From positions 1,249,501 to 1,313,500 of the forward strand of contig CM072876.1 in NCBI GenBank assembly GCA_036937835.1: a stretch of DNA of 64,000 bases. Direction: 5' to 3'. Shown piece by piece: positions 10,601-26,500 of the stretch. The notes beneath the pieces were generated by a model. The model made no database searches. It saw only the letters and a list, made by a program, of their open reading frames with translations, and was not told the DNA's origin. Position numbers and translations under genes: made by a program. The stretch's first letter is position 1, and each line of letters begins with the position of its first letter. Source of the DNA: Pampus argenteus (lineage: Eukaryota > Chordata > Actinopteri > Scombriformes > Stromateidae).

Positions 10601-13600
10601 TTTGGTGAAAATAATATTTAGTTTCAGCCCTAATCAATAACAGACAGCTGCACATATAGATTACATGTAGTTCTGTAGCTTATTTATTTTAGTTCACTTT
10701 AAACATTGAAAACAACATGTAAATAAATAAACAAAACAGTTTAAAATAAATGCATGAATTTATGAATCCCCTCATTTATAATTCCTCTTTAAAAACGTTT
10801 CCTGTCGTAAACTTTTATCTGTTTTACAATGTTAGTGTAACGCACACTGACAAACAAATAAACAAACAAACAAACAAATGATGAAGATGAAAGAGGAGGA
10901 AGATGAGTAGGAGGAAGATGAGGAGGAGGACGAAGAGTAAGAGGAGGAAGAGGAAGAGGAAGAGGAAGAGGAAGAGGAGGAGGAGGAGGAGGAGGAGGAG
11001 GAGGAGCCTCACTCACCTGATCAACCAGCATCTTCTTCATTGCAGCACTTTTAGTTGTTCCAACCACCAGTTTGTCCAAAACTTTGTACCAGCTGCCGAT
11101 TACTGGACCCTTTGTTATAAAGACAATATATGACTTGATCAATCATCATCAATAAGATGACATTAATATTGGAAATATATTTTTAAATCTGTTGTGGATA
11201 AAAGATGTGAAATGTGTCTTTCTGTATGTTGTGTGTTTGCTGCAGATTCAAACTAATAAATATATTATTAATGTGAGGAAGACTGACACACAAAGCATGA
11301 ATGAATGAATGAATGTAAACACACTGCAGCTGCCAGTAAACATGTTATTTCAGTGTCACTCCTGTTTGTTATCCAAGAGCTATTTTCAAGACAAACGTCT
11401 ATACGTCTTGTTCTCTGATCTAAAAGGACGAGGCAGCTGATTGGTGGAGCCTAAGACGATTATGGAAACATAAATAATCTTTGCCTACGCAGCGGTGATG
11501 TCTGAACATAAAGAGCTTGTTGAAAGGAGGCTGTCACAGGAGTTAAATGGTGAATCAAGACGCATTCACAAACATACAAAAGGCATAAATGCACCGTCTA
11601 CAGAAATATACACACAAACGCACAAAGTGCTGCAAACCTGACGTTTGACTGTTGGAAATATTAATATTGTTCTTTCAAAGATGATCAGACTTAAACGTCC
11701 ACATCATGTCTGCTGTGTCCTTTAATTTTAATATAGCATGAAAATTTATTTACCGAGACCGTCTCTCCAAGCATTAAGACATATAAAAATACTTTGGATA
11801 ATAATAATAATAATAATAATAATAGTGTCTGGCATGGTTACATTTTCTGCTTCTGTGGTTGCATACTGGACTGTGATTGGCTCGTTGTGATGTCACTAAT
11901 CATGTTGTTAATGAATAAAACCATCCCACAACTTTCTCAACACTCACCACGAAGAAGAAACCGATACTCATCATCTTAGCCGTCCGCTGCACGCTGTGAT
12001 GAGCCAATCCTCGTCTCTCAATCAGCTGCTGGGCGATGACATCACCGACACCCACTAAAGACCCTGGGAGACAAACAGGTGAGAGACGCTGCGTCTCACT
12101 GCGTCCACACAGTGTGACGACACAGAAGACATCTTCAGGACGACTCAACAAATGTGTCTGCAGCTATGAGAGCGTTTTGTTTTCTGTATTTTAAATCATA
12201 TTCACATATAAACTGTAAACAGCCAAAGTGGGAAAATTGATTCATGGAAGTTAATTTTTAGACTGTTTGCAGAAATGATTTTATCTGGATTCACTTCTTA
12301 ACAAACTGCCACTAACTTGTTTGTTTGTCCACACATTGTTTGTTTAGTACAATTCTGTGTATGTTTATACAGAGAAATAAAAACATGCCACAAAAAAAGA
12401 TGCTAATTTAGGCTCCGTAGCCATTTATTAGCTGTGAATATGGCGCTAACTAACAATTATCTTTATGATTGATTAACCTGTCCAATAAAATATAATGAAC
12501 TCAATATATATTATTAGTTTTGGGGGCTTTCCTTGTTTGTGACACCTCTGATTTTATGTCGGCTGTCTATTAACATCACATATAAGTTCAATATTCACTC
12601 TTCTTATTTAAGTAATTTGACCCAATTTTAGTGGAAAAGTATTGATTAGTAAGTAAACACAACCACAGCTGTTAATTTAACCCCCTTTAGTGTTCGTTTT
12701 ATGTCCCGATTCATAAGAGACATCAAACGCACCGTCAGACCCTGCAGCCACAGTGAAACGACAGCATGCTGTAATAACATGGACCCAGCTGGACCAGAGG
12801 ACACCGTTCTTTAAAATGTCACAGGAGAACTAATAAAGATAGTTAGAGTGACAAAGTGGACACGCACACGCTTTCATAACAGAAAAATGAAAGCAATAAA
12901 TACAAACATCCGTTACTTTGACTCAGTAAAGAAGTTTTAGATTTAATTAAGTCCAAACTCAACAAGAATTTAAACTTAATTAATAACAACATCTCGTGTG
13001 TGTGTGTGTGTAAGTTTTAAGTAAAAAAAAAAAAGGAAAAATGTTGAAAAACAGAACAATTAGTAGAAAATATCAGTGACATTACAAAATATAATAATTA
13101 TAAAGAAGAAGACAGATAATCTTATTCTTTTGTTTCTATTAAACCCGGATGCGCTTTGCCGCCACCTGCTGGTCATAAACATTTACAACACTCTGAATAT
13201 TTACTATAAATATGCAGTGTCTACAGAAGATGTGTTCATGGGCCTCATGTCTCTCCAAAAGTCAAAACATGAGTAACAACATCATATAACTGGAGTTGTA
13301 ACCTGTAAGCGTTCATATATATATGTCACATATGTCTTTTCTCTCAGTGGACTGTCTCCGTCTCCGTCTGGTCTCTGGTTGGACTTTTAGTCTCCAACCT
13401 GTGATCAGACACATGCTGTAAGTTCAAAAACCTCTCTGTCTGTTCACAGGTAACTACTTTGGGTCATGTAGTTTAAGTACAAACTACACATTCGTAGTAT
13501 TCTCATGATGTTTTTGTCATATAATATGACCCAACAACACCTGCTGTTTGATTAAAATCACCTGTGGTTTCCTGATTCCACCTCAACAGTGTGAGGACTG

Positions 13601-13849
13601 ACCCACCCTGGTCCATAAATCAAACACACCTACACTTTAAATCTGTAACAATATGAGCTTCCACACTCAGATTGTGATGTAGTTTGGATGTACTTGAACT
13701 ACTTTTCAGTAGTTTATCCAACATATGTATGTATGTGACGTAGTATCAGAGGTGAAGTTGTGGGAGTTGATCCTACCGGCCGTCACTATCTGGACCGTCC
13801 AGGGGTATCTGCTCATCAGGACCTGGTATGATCTCCACAGGCCCGCCAT
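7620..13849 (-). CDS. mpv17: Mpv17 mitochondrial inner-membrane protein
   Basis: Seven coding exons (transcript order): 13849-13777, 12063-11948, 11109-11017, 9771-9676, 8456-8424, 8330-8278, 7689-7620. All introns are GT-AG and the frame is continuous, giving 177 aa against 176 in human MPV17. The start MAGLWRSYQVLMSRYPWTVQ parallels human MALWRAYQRALAAHPWKVQ. Other family blocks are GVGDVIAQQLIERRG (exon 2), GPVIGSWYKVLD (exon 3), GALNGLTVEDN (exon 4), DYTDALISNYY (exon 5) and LWPPVQIANFYFIPLHH (exon 6), ending WNSYLTWKANKM. Four hydrophobic membrane segments are expected for this family (PMP22/Mpv17, PF04117). The protein sits in the inner mitochondrial membrane and is needed for mitochondrial DNA maintenance; in zebrafish loss of mpv17 gives the transparent/roy phenotype. 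No truncation or broken splice site is seen. Confidence 0.97.
7811..7843. repeat. 15-bp perfect inverted repeat, 3-nt loop
   Basis: Arms 7811-7825 (TTTTAATCTGAAATG) and 7829-7843 are exact reverse complements around CTC. It lies in the last mpv17 intron. Confidence 0.9.
8457..9675. other. mpv17 intron 4
   Basis: A 140-codon open frame on the plus strand at 8599-9021 has no recognisable domain and AT-rich composition towards its end. I see no supported gene or element here. Confidence 0.5.
10889..11006. repeat. Polypurine (GAG/GAA)n tract beside an mpv17 splice donor
   Basis: About 118 bp of almost uninterrupted purine on the plus strand (GAGGAGGAA-type triplets), hence polypyrimidine in mpv17 pre-mRNA. 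It begins about 10 nt after the donor of exon 3 (GTGAGT at 11016-11011). Mixed triplets at the far end become a pure (GAG)n run next to the donor. Confidence 0.9.
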
Positions 13850-15007
13850 TCTCCCTGCTGGAGAAAACAGAAATAAACACAGTTAACCTTCATTTCCCCC
13901 TAACTAACCCCGCCCACCGGCAGGCAGCGTGACTGAAATCAAGCGACCCTGCTCTGCTAATAAGCTCCGTTATATTATCTATTAGTTTGTTTTAACTGGT
14001 CTGTTTCCTTCAGACTAAACTGTAATAAAGACTTATTATTCCTTAAATAGATATATAACTTTATATATACTATTAATACAAACCACGTTATTCTAATCGA
14101 TCTGACATTGAGTCGATTAATTTGACATATTTGCATATAGTTTATTAAAGCAGTGGCCTTTAAGAATAAACGGTGGTTGTGACATCAGAGAATATAACAC
14201 CTGTTTAAACTACAAAGGTAAATATTGGCTGTTCATCTTAGTCACCAGATTGATTACAAATGCAGAAATTTATGACTCGAACAAAGTTTTGGAGGAAACA
14301 ACCGGTAACGTTTCCGGTGCTGCCCGTTAAAGTCTGACAGCAAACACCGACTCACTGCTGACACCGTCTATACAACCACGTCAATGTCTATTTATGATTA
14401 CTATGAGCAAAACAATTAAAAATGAGTAAATGAAATGTGCACGAGCCTGTTAACGAGCCTCCACGGAGCGAGCTGCCGGTGATGCCTTCACGTCCCTTCA
14501 GCGGCTCCGACTTCTGGCTTCCTGCTTTCCAAAGGAAAAAAAAACAAAAACCCCACAAATACATTCAGCCCCTAAAGTGCCAAATTTTAAATTAACTCGA
14601 CTAAATCACACAAAGTAGACACGCTGATATAATTTAAGAAAATAATATCTTGTTGAAACCAAACTATTAAAAAATAAATATCAATAAATACATTAAATTA
14701 TTAAATAACCAAAGCAAAACAAAAGCACTAAAATACACGATATTAACATGTTTTCATATTAAATAGCAAAAGCAAATGAAAGACTTTACACCAGTGAGTC
14801 AGGTGATATTAATAGATTTCACTTAGCTAAAAACATGTTTTTGCGTCTTTTTGCGACAGTTGTCTCACATTAAGTTCATATGGCTTCATTATAATCTGCC
14901 ATCAACGTGAATAAGTTAATAACTTTGGTATTATTTATTGTATATGTATAGAAGTAAACATTATGGAGTCCTCTTTTATGTGTAAAGAAGGATTATTTTT
15001 CACTCAC

Positions 15008-15110
15008 CTTGTCCTGTTTGCTTTTTGTGAGCCGGACAACACGCATGTTGTAAAACGTGATAATTTCCTGCAGCACTGGAACGCAGCATAAAACCTGCAG
15101 AGTGCGTCAC
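15008..15110 (-). other. mpv17 non-coding first exon / promoter (predicted)
   Basis: On the minus strand a strong donor (AAG followed by GTGAGTG) ends an exon at 15008. The next acceptor (ctccag or ctccagcag) is a few bases upstream of the ATG at 13849. A leader exon here would put the transcription start near 15.06-15.1 kb, in a locally less AT-rich stretch that includes GCGTCACATCCG. The outer boundary is a guess. Confidence 0.45.
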
Positions 15111-17588
<2,478 letters not shown>

Positions 17589-20500
17589 TCAGAAGTCCAT
17601 CCCTTCGTCACTTTCACACCAGTCTGATGGAGCATCGGTGCCAAAGTAACGGTCGCCAAAGTTACCTTCAGAGGAGAAAAGAACGAAAAGAAGAGCAGGT
17701 GAAACGAGGGAAAAGACAGAAACACGTTGAAGGACGTAACAGCAGCACAACCTCTGTGAAACCAATTTTTTTGGAATGATTGTTTAACTTTAAATCTTTG
17801 CAAAATTGCAAGAGATTGGTTGAATTTGCATTATTTTTTTTTCAATGGCAAGATTTCCTGAAGGGACTAATGAAACGTTTGATTATTTCCTCGATTAATT
17901 ATCAGTCATTTGGGCTATAGGTCAGAAAAAGGATTCAAACTGATACCAAAAAACCACGTAAATGAACAGGTGATCAAACAGGGCTTCAGTGTCATTAAAT
18001 TAAAAACCCTACAGCTCAATAACTGATGTCACAGCAGGAGTTTCATTCAGCTGATGAAGGCGAAGTGACCCAACAGTTTCATCCCACACAGAGCAGTGCA
18101 GCAGCGTGACTTAGTGTTGATTTACTGGTTAAGTCCTCCAGTTATGGATCCATAGATCATCTTTTACTATAGTCTCTCACTGGCTGCCAGGTTAAAGATG
18201 ACTCAAAGCTTTGCACAAATAACTGAGCCGTTAAAAGTTTACAGCACTCAAGGTCAGTTAAGTTTTCTTATTAAGGACTTCTGCTTGTTCCAGACCTGAA
18301 ACAAGGTGATGGTGAACCTTGTGATTCACTTCTTTACACTGTCCCTTTTGCAAATGCTGAGGTAGTACACCTGTATTCTACTATTTGTTTATGTGCACAC
18401 TTTTGTATGAAACCTGTATTTTATATGTTAAACCTGCATTTACCGAAGTTTTCAGCAGAAACAAGCAGTGAAAACGACTCTTTTAAGTTAATATGCTGAT
18501 TTCTACATCCAGCAGTTACAGAGCATCATCATTATCATCATCATCATCATCATCATCATCATGTGGAGTCGTGTTTGTGTCCAGCTGCTGAATGTAAGTC
18601 CAATATTCACTCTCTGTTAGCTCTTGCCTGAAATGGCTTCTTACGAGCCACAAACTGGGGCGAGGTAAAACAATTCCTCCTCACCGATGCCTGGTATGAT
18701 GTGGAACTGGTCGTTGACCTCCTTGTCTACGGCGGTGGTGATGATACGGACTTTAGGGAAGGCGTAGGCCACCGAGTGGACACCCATCTCTGCCATTAGC
18801 AGGGACAACAGGAAGATCTTATCCTCCGCTACGTCGTGGTCCTTTACAGAGAAAAAGAACCAGTTTTTATTATTGTTTTATTAGAGTTTTTCCATCATGT
18901 ATTAAATCTGAGCGTTATGTAAACCTACCAGCAGCACTCTCACAGCCATCAGAGCGGCGGCTCCGGTGGATACGGTGCTGTCCATCAAAATAACATAGTC
19001 TTCACTGATGTCTTTGGGCAGACGAAGGTAGTGAAGCTAGAAGAAGGACAAGCAAGGCCGCAAGTAACCTTAAAATAACACTTTGATGTGTAAAATCATG
19101 ACGTTTTCCTTTAAGAAAATACAGATCTGATGAACCAGAAGCACTGAAGCATTTATAATCTAATGATGAGGATTTATTGACGAATATACCTTGAAACAGC
19201 TTTTATAGCGACATGTTTGCATGTCATGATGTTGAACTAGAGCCCATCTAATAAATTGTATTGTACATATCATGTTAGTATCAATCACAAAAGTGTACAG
19301 AAATTTGAAATATGTTTTGAAACAGTCACTATATTTATATATATATATTTATAGCTCGTCTATCTAGGAGTAGTGATAAGTCGAGACGAGATGTGATCAT
19401 TAAAAGTCTGAAGCAGCAATGACTCGTCTAGACAAATAAAGCTTTTTGCTTTGTAATGTTTAAGCCGCTCATACCTCTGGTTCACCTGTGTCATGGTTGG
19501 TCTGGATCAGGATTTTTCCCAGTCTGATGTCTTTACACACGGCCATGAGAGCCTGCTCCATGGTCTCACCTGCTCTCAGGATGGAGACACCCGTGATCTA
19601 CAAACACAGAAGAAGAATTTAATGGTTCGATATTGTGGAACAGGAGATGCAGCTTTTCTGGATCTGAGAACAGATTCACATTTATAATGCTGCTGGAATT
19701 AACAATTATTTTCATTATCGATAAATCTGATTACTTTCTAATTTAATCAATTCTTAGTTTTGTCTATAAAATGTCATAAAAGAGTGAAAGTTATAATTTC
19801 TAAGATCTGATAGTGATGTCTGAAATCAGTCTAAAATACAAAGAAATTCAACGTAGTGTCATGTGTGATACAGTGATTAGGTTAACAGCAGCATAAAAGC
19901 AGACTTACTCTTTTACCACTCAGCCTTTTGCCTTCATAGGTGCCACCCTGAGGTGTCTCCACAGATATTGGCTGGAGAGAAACAGAAAAATAGAATAAGA
20001 AGTAATTGAAAAGACTACAGGAAACATTTTGTCCAATTAAACCAGACTTAACAACTCCCACAGTGTCGATATAGGAGAGAAATGTTCCTGTACTTGTTTT
20101 TTTCAACCTTCAAATGAGCAAAGAGTTCAGTTCATAACCGTCACACTCACCTTGAGAGGCAGGAAGGAGAGGGCATGTTCTATCAGAAGCCTCATTAACC
20201 TCTTGGAGTAGAAGATAAACTCATCGCGGTTTGTCTCCTTGTTCCTACAGAAACACACAGCAAGAGGACAAAAAGATGCTAAGAAGAAGAAAGCAGTTTG
20301 CAAAATGTGTGAAATATGTGTGTGTGTGTGTGTTCTGACCTGATGATGGTATGCATGCCGCGGACCTGCGGTGTGCTCTCCATGACACTGAGGGTTTTGG
20401 GTAAAGGCTGCCCCTGGTGAGCCGAGGCCAGAGCTGATCTGTGGATAAACACACCAAGGATCAGATCACGTTATGGATCTAACTTCTGATCCCAGGTTTA

Positions 20501-21436
20501 CTGCAGGGTTCAGTTAAATTTAAGACTTTTTGATACCTCAGAGAAAGAAAGCTGAAGTATCAAAGTAAAATGTAGAAGGAGTAAAACCCCGATCAGCACT
20601 TTTTATCCATTGTGTTGTGTGTTTTTGCAGACGTCATGTGTTTCTTCCCTCTGTTGCTGGATACCTGGAGCTGTGTGACGTTACCAACCGTAGTAATTCT
20701 GCTGTTTTCATTCATTTAAACTGGACTAGTTAAAAAGTTCAGACCTTTTTTTTTTTTTTTAAGTTAGTTTACTTCACAACCAAATATCAGTTAGACTAAG
20801 GACAGGTGATTTCGTGGTTGTTGCTCTTTTGCAGTGCAGCGTGCATCACGTTTTGCTAGAATTATATGAGCTCGATTTATCTATTATGCTCTGAATAACT
20901 CCTAATGATATCCTCCTGGACAAATTGAAAATGATCAATTTAAGATAAACAATTTGACTAAAAACTGACAAAAAAAATAGCCATTTATAAAAATATAGAT
21001 GTCTTCCAAATGTTTGGTTTTTTATTATACGCTTACTGTGACAAAATAATTGATGTTTGCTCCTGTAGATTATGTAGCATGAAAAGAATCTGAAGTAACC
21101 TGCTGATTTGTTAACTAGAAAAGCCAATGAGGAAGTAATAACATTAACAATGTCTGCATCACATGTCGGTGAGCCACTCTGCCATGAAAATAGTCAATTA
21201 AAAAATAAAACAAAGTACAGCTACTAGTCACTACATACAGTGCTTGCATCTTGTACACATGTTGGCTACTTGCAGTGCAAACCGGATGCTGCAGAATATG
21301 TCGTTCAGCTGATCACATCATAAACACATATGAGAAATTGAGCGGTGAAGCTGCTGAAGATGCTGCCATCCAATTAATAATAATTAATAATAAAAAAGCC
21401 ACTGGGTATTATGTCCAATTAAACCAATACACAACA

Positions 21437-21467
<31 letters not shown>

Positions 21468-23467
21468 CCATCACCTTAAGCCAACAAAATGCAATACAAG
21501 AAATGTGAAAATGTAGCACATACACCTTCAAACACATGCTTACAATGTTAAAGAGCCATGAAACCATGAAACAAGCTGAAGTCGGTTTCTGCTGCCGTCT
21601 CACGGCTGAAAGATCGCATGCTTTTACTTTAAAACCCACAACGACAAATGCTTTTCTGCCAAAACAACTTCAGTGTCATTATCACATTTTGGCTATGAAA
21701 GGCATCGAAAAAAACAACAAAAAAAAAACCAAGCAAAGCATGTTGACTGTTTTTATGGTGAAGGTGTCCATTGTGTTAAAATACACAGCACATATTTTAA
21801 CTAGTTAAAAAGTGCATCAAAACTACAAAAATATATTGATACTGAAAGAAGATGCACAAGGTGAGGCTCACATATCCCAGCGGAGCTTCCTCTGAAGACG
21901 GTGACAGATATTCAGGTGAAGAGATAAAGTGGTGAAGACCGGGCAGGAAAATATACAAAAGACAAGGAGGAGGAGGAGATGTAGAAAAGAAGAGAAAGAA
22001 CAGTGTAAGATAGTGAAGCAGCTTCACTACATCTCTGCTGAACAAAAACTCCTGGTTCTGGGCTGAAGAGCAGCAAGCTCAATTCAATTTATCTCCCAAA
22101 TGGGTTCATTTTAGGAGACTCAATTCATTCCCTCTTCAAACCAGCTAAATTAAAGACTGAAAATATCGATTAGTCGTCCTTTGCTGCTCAGGTATGTCGC
22201 AGGAGGCTTTACAAACACATCTTAAACCAGATGAGTAGCTTCTACCTGCACATTTAACAAAAAATCCATCCAAGACTTGACTGAAGCGTTTCTAGAGACA
22301 AGTTCATCCAAAGATTTCCACGGCTGGACTCAATCTGGTTAAAACTGCACAGTGTTCGTTAAAACTTTGATCACATTTGATGACATGTAGCTGATTAGCT
22401 TGCTGCATTTATTGCACTTTGCCTTGTTGTTTATTAAAGTGAAGCCGCGGTCCATCGTTCACACACGCTGCTGTGTTGATGCGTGACGTATGTAACATGC
22501 ATGTAACTGTTGTTTGCAATAATAAAAGCTTATATCACGTTTAGAAACCAATAAGCAGAAACAAAATATATATTTTTAATGATTCCTTTGAAAACCCAAC
22601 TTTAACCTGTGACCATCATATTTAGGTTATTTTTAGGTGCTTTTCTGCTTACGACAGCACTCTGAACCGTGTTTACCGACCTAATGAATGAAATTTCTGG
22701 ATCGTTTTACCTCTTCAGGCCCCTGAAAATACAACAACCTGAGAACAATCACCCTTTGTTTAAAATGGTCACAGCCTACAGACGTAAAGTTTAAATCTGA
22801 GACAAACAGGTCATTTACTGGAGGTCAAGCTGGTTTTCCAGAGCATCCAACATCATTGAGGAACTGACTCTGACCCTCCAGTACTGTTTGGTGATTCGCT
22901 TTTTCCCTTTCCTATGAATAACTGCACGTCTTTTCACAAAGAGATCCAATATATCCACTGTGGGGCAAAAACAGTCAATCAATCACAGAGAGAGAAATCA
23001 ATTATAGAAGAGACGAGAGACGATCAATGTCTGCTCTGATAGACTCAGAGCAGACAGTAAACGTACCTGCAGAAGTAAAACAGACCAACAACTGTTCAGT
23101 TTGTGAATGTTTTCAAAGGTGTGGTTGAAAATAGATTGAAAACTTAAAGGATATGGCTGGTGATTTTTGATTGGTTGTCAAAAAATTAAATCGTACAATC
23201 ATTGAGATGTGTGGCTCATTGATGCGTTTTTAATAGATTAGAAGAGTAAGATATCAGGCTTTGGACACACACGCACACACACACGCACGCACACACGAAT
23301 AAGAAAAATGAAGAAAATCACCAGCCATGTCTTTTAACAGTGCAGGAAGAGAAAGAGGAGGGAGAAGTAATTAAAAAAAGCACTAACAGTCGTACCTCAC
23401 AGTGATCTCACGCTGGAATGGATACACAGCATTCAGCCAGGCAAGGGGGCCGTGCACACACACGTAG

Positions 23468-23501
<34 letters not shown>

Positions 23502-26500
23502 GTGTGCAAACAGTGACAAACATGAGAAAAAACAAAGAGATAAGCCAGTATAATTTACAACATAACCCCCCCCTCAAGAACAAAGGTGAACATTTAATGA
23601 CATCCTGACTTATCGATGCTGCAATTAACAATTACATTTATTAATGATTCATCTGGTGATTATTTTCTCAATTGGCATTCAAATTTTCTCCGTCTGCTCC
23701 TGCTCATCCATATTGTACATACTGTATGTGTCATGCGTGTGTGTGTAAAAGATGTTCTACGTGTTCTGCTCGTGCCCGTCAATGAACATGTTGAAGGTGG
23801 AACACATCATCATTTGCTATCGTTCATAAAGCCGTCTGATGACAGAAGCGTGGGATGAAGGAAGACGGAGGACGTCTCTCTGGATTTATGGGATCATTAA
23901 TCTTGGGTCTTTTGAGGTCTTTGTCTCAGAAGGAGAACGAAGGGATATTGAGAACTAGGAAATGTTAAAGCAGTTATCTGACTGCTGGTGAGTTTGAAGA
24001 AACTGCCTCCAGAAAATTAACCTGTGGTTTGTTCTTAGTTTGGATTGAAATTTGATGCTTTGAAGCATAAAAATCGCTGTCTGTGACTTCGGTGCATAAT
24101 TTAGGGTTAAGTCAGAAAACTGACCAGTCAGAAAGGCAGAAAAGTCAGTTACCTCATTCAACCAGCAGAGGGCGGGAAGAGGTCAGGGTCAGCAGTAGGT
24201 TACTGTGACGGTAAATTAATACACTGTATATAACTATACTGCAGCTATAAGCAAAGAGCTGCGTCAACACAAAAAGTGAACGTGACAGCAAAGAGATTTG
24301 TTCCACCTCTACAGGCATGATGTGAGCGAGACATAAAACCGTATGAAATGTATTTTTCTTCATTATCAATCTGGCACAATGAAAGAATTAAAGTGTTGAG
24401 TATTAATATTGCAAATACTACACCACAGGACACGCAAACCGTCTCTTTTCAATCAGTTAAGAGAGGAAATATATACTGGACGGATGGAAGATAAACAGAG
24501 AAGACTAAATGAAAACTTTACCTTCTCCAGCTGACTGTGAACATGCTGAACAATCAGATCCAACGCTACAAAGTTCTCTCCGCCTGTAAACAAAGACGAG
24601 GTCAAAGCCATAATCTGAACCTGCCAATAAAAAGCTTATTTTGTGCTGGAGCATAAATATTGCAGTTATTGATATCGGTAAGTTAAATGTTTAAGCAGTA
24701 CTAGTATATCTATGTACCATGTAAAGTACGATTAGAATAGTAATATTTGGTGTACCAGACCTCTAGGTACCACGATGTCAGCGACCTGCACCGTGGGTTC
24801 GATGTACTGCTCGAACGCCGGCTTCACAAACTTATTGTATTGTTTGATGATGCCACTGATGTCCCGTCCACGCTGTGAAATGTCCCTCTTCAGCCTCCGT
24901 ATGAGGCGGATGTCCGAATCTGTGTCTACAAACACCTTCATGTCCAGAAGCTGGCAAACGGGAAGACGAGAGCTTGGTCTAATTAGCATTTGTACATTTC
25001 TTATACAACATTACAGTGATTTTCATAATGCAACACAACATAATACAATGTACAATATAATCTACATTTTTGAAAACCTAATGTAAAGTTTAGCTTATAC
25101 TCTTGTTGTTACTCCAAAGTGTCGGAGATGGCTCTGTATTTATGTCAATACTAATTGTTTCAGCTCTAAAGTCTTTACTTGTTTTGAAAAGAGCTTCTAT
25201 TTGTATGCATGTATACATATATGTACATGTATGTGCCGAGAAGATAATATCTGTTAGTTTCCTGCAAACTGAAAAGGCATTTTTACAGCTGACATGTTGC
25301 ACTGGGCTCAGGACATGTTGAAGAATCAAAGAGTAAACTGAGGACACATCAGTTATTGTCACTTTAAATAGAAAGTCAGCCGTTGATCCGTCCGGTAAGC
25401 TCCATTAAAACTGAGCCTCGGACTCAGCAAAACCAGGAAAAATCAATGAGCTGGCATCACAACAAAGAGGCAACAGCCTCACTCACAAAGAGAGCTATTG
25501 ATGATGGTGAAATGAAAAGCAGCATGTGAGTGATTTAGATGAGAGCGGCAGTGGAAGGAACAGGTATAACTCAGACGTACAACAAGCCGGTGGATTTTGT
25601 CTGCTGTAAATCTGACAAACTGACCAACCAGAAGATGGCATGTTGCTGGATAAGCACGGCTGTCAGCCTGCAGGAGGCGGTGAATGAGGAGCGGACTGCT
25701 CACAAAGGTTAGAGAGCGACGCTGCGGCTGTAGATCATTTTATAACCGTTTCATTCATTAAGGTTATACGTGGAGCTCTCTAACCCTAACAAGCTGTTTG
25801 CTTGTTTCCTGTATGTTAAGTGCCCTTGGATTATATGAAAGGCTCTTAAAATCTAATTTATTATCATTATTATCTAATGCATCTTCATCTGTTAGCCGAT
25901 ATATGACTTTACAACATCTACAAACTGTCATGGGCTTCAGTGTTTGTTAATAAAAGCCCTAAATCACCTAAAAAATGCAGCTCTTTAGGATCTGGAAAAC
26001 ACAAGGACACAAATCTCAAATGCTTTTAAAAAAAAAAAAAAAAAAAAAAAGAGTCTTTAAATGTCTTTTACCCGAATACCTGAAGATATTCAACAATATT
26101 TAACACAAAAGCTGCAAATACAAAGCTCCCATGAACACATCTTGCCATAAAGCAGTTCTTATATGCAGTTACTACATACGATGATCTCTTTTACCCTCTC
26201 ACAGTATGTCTGGTAATATCACACAATCACAGGACTGTATTATGTCAGTATGCAGCAGTGAACCAGACCTCATTAACATATCAGATCTGCAGCTATAATT
26301 GAGTTCAATTACAAACGTGGACAAAAAACACAATTAATCATCGTGGACAATAGCTGTTATCAACTGATTCAGAGGGTAATCAACTCACACAGCTGGGTCT
26401 CTGGGGAGGCTGTGTGTCTTATCACCACACACACACACGCACACACACACACGCACACACACACACACACGCTATAAAAGGCTGAGGACAGCGATGCATA

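Noticed and set aside
10789..11142. Frames with poly-Pro, poly-Leu or poly-Arg
   Set aside because: These are shadows of the polypurine tract. Only the exon 11017-11109 part is real mpv17 coding sequence.
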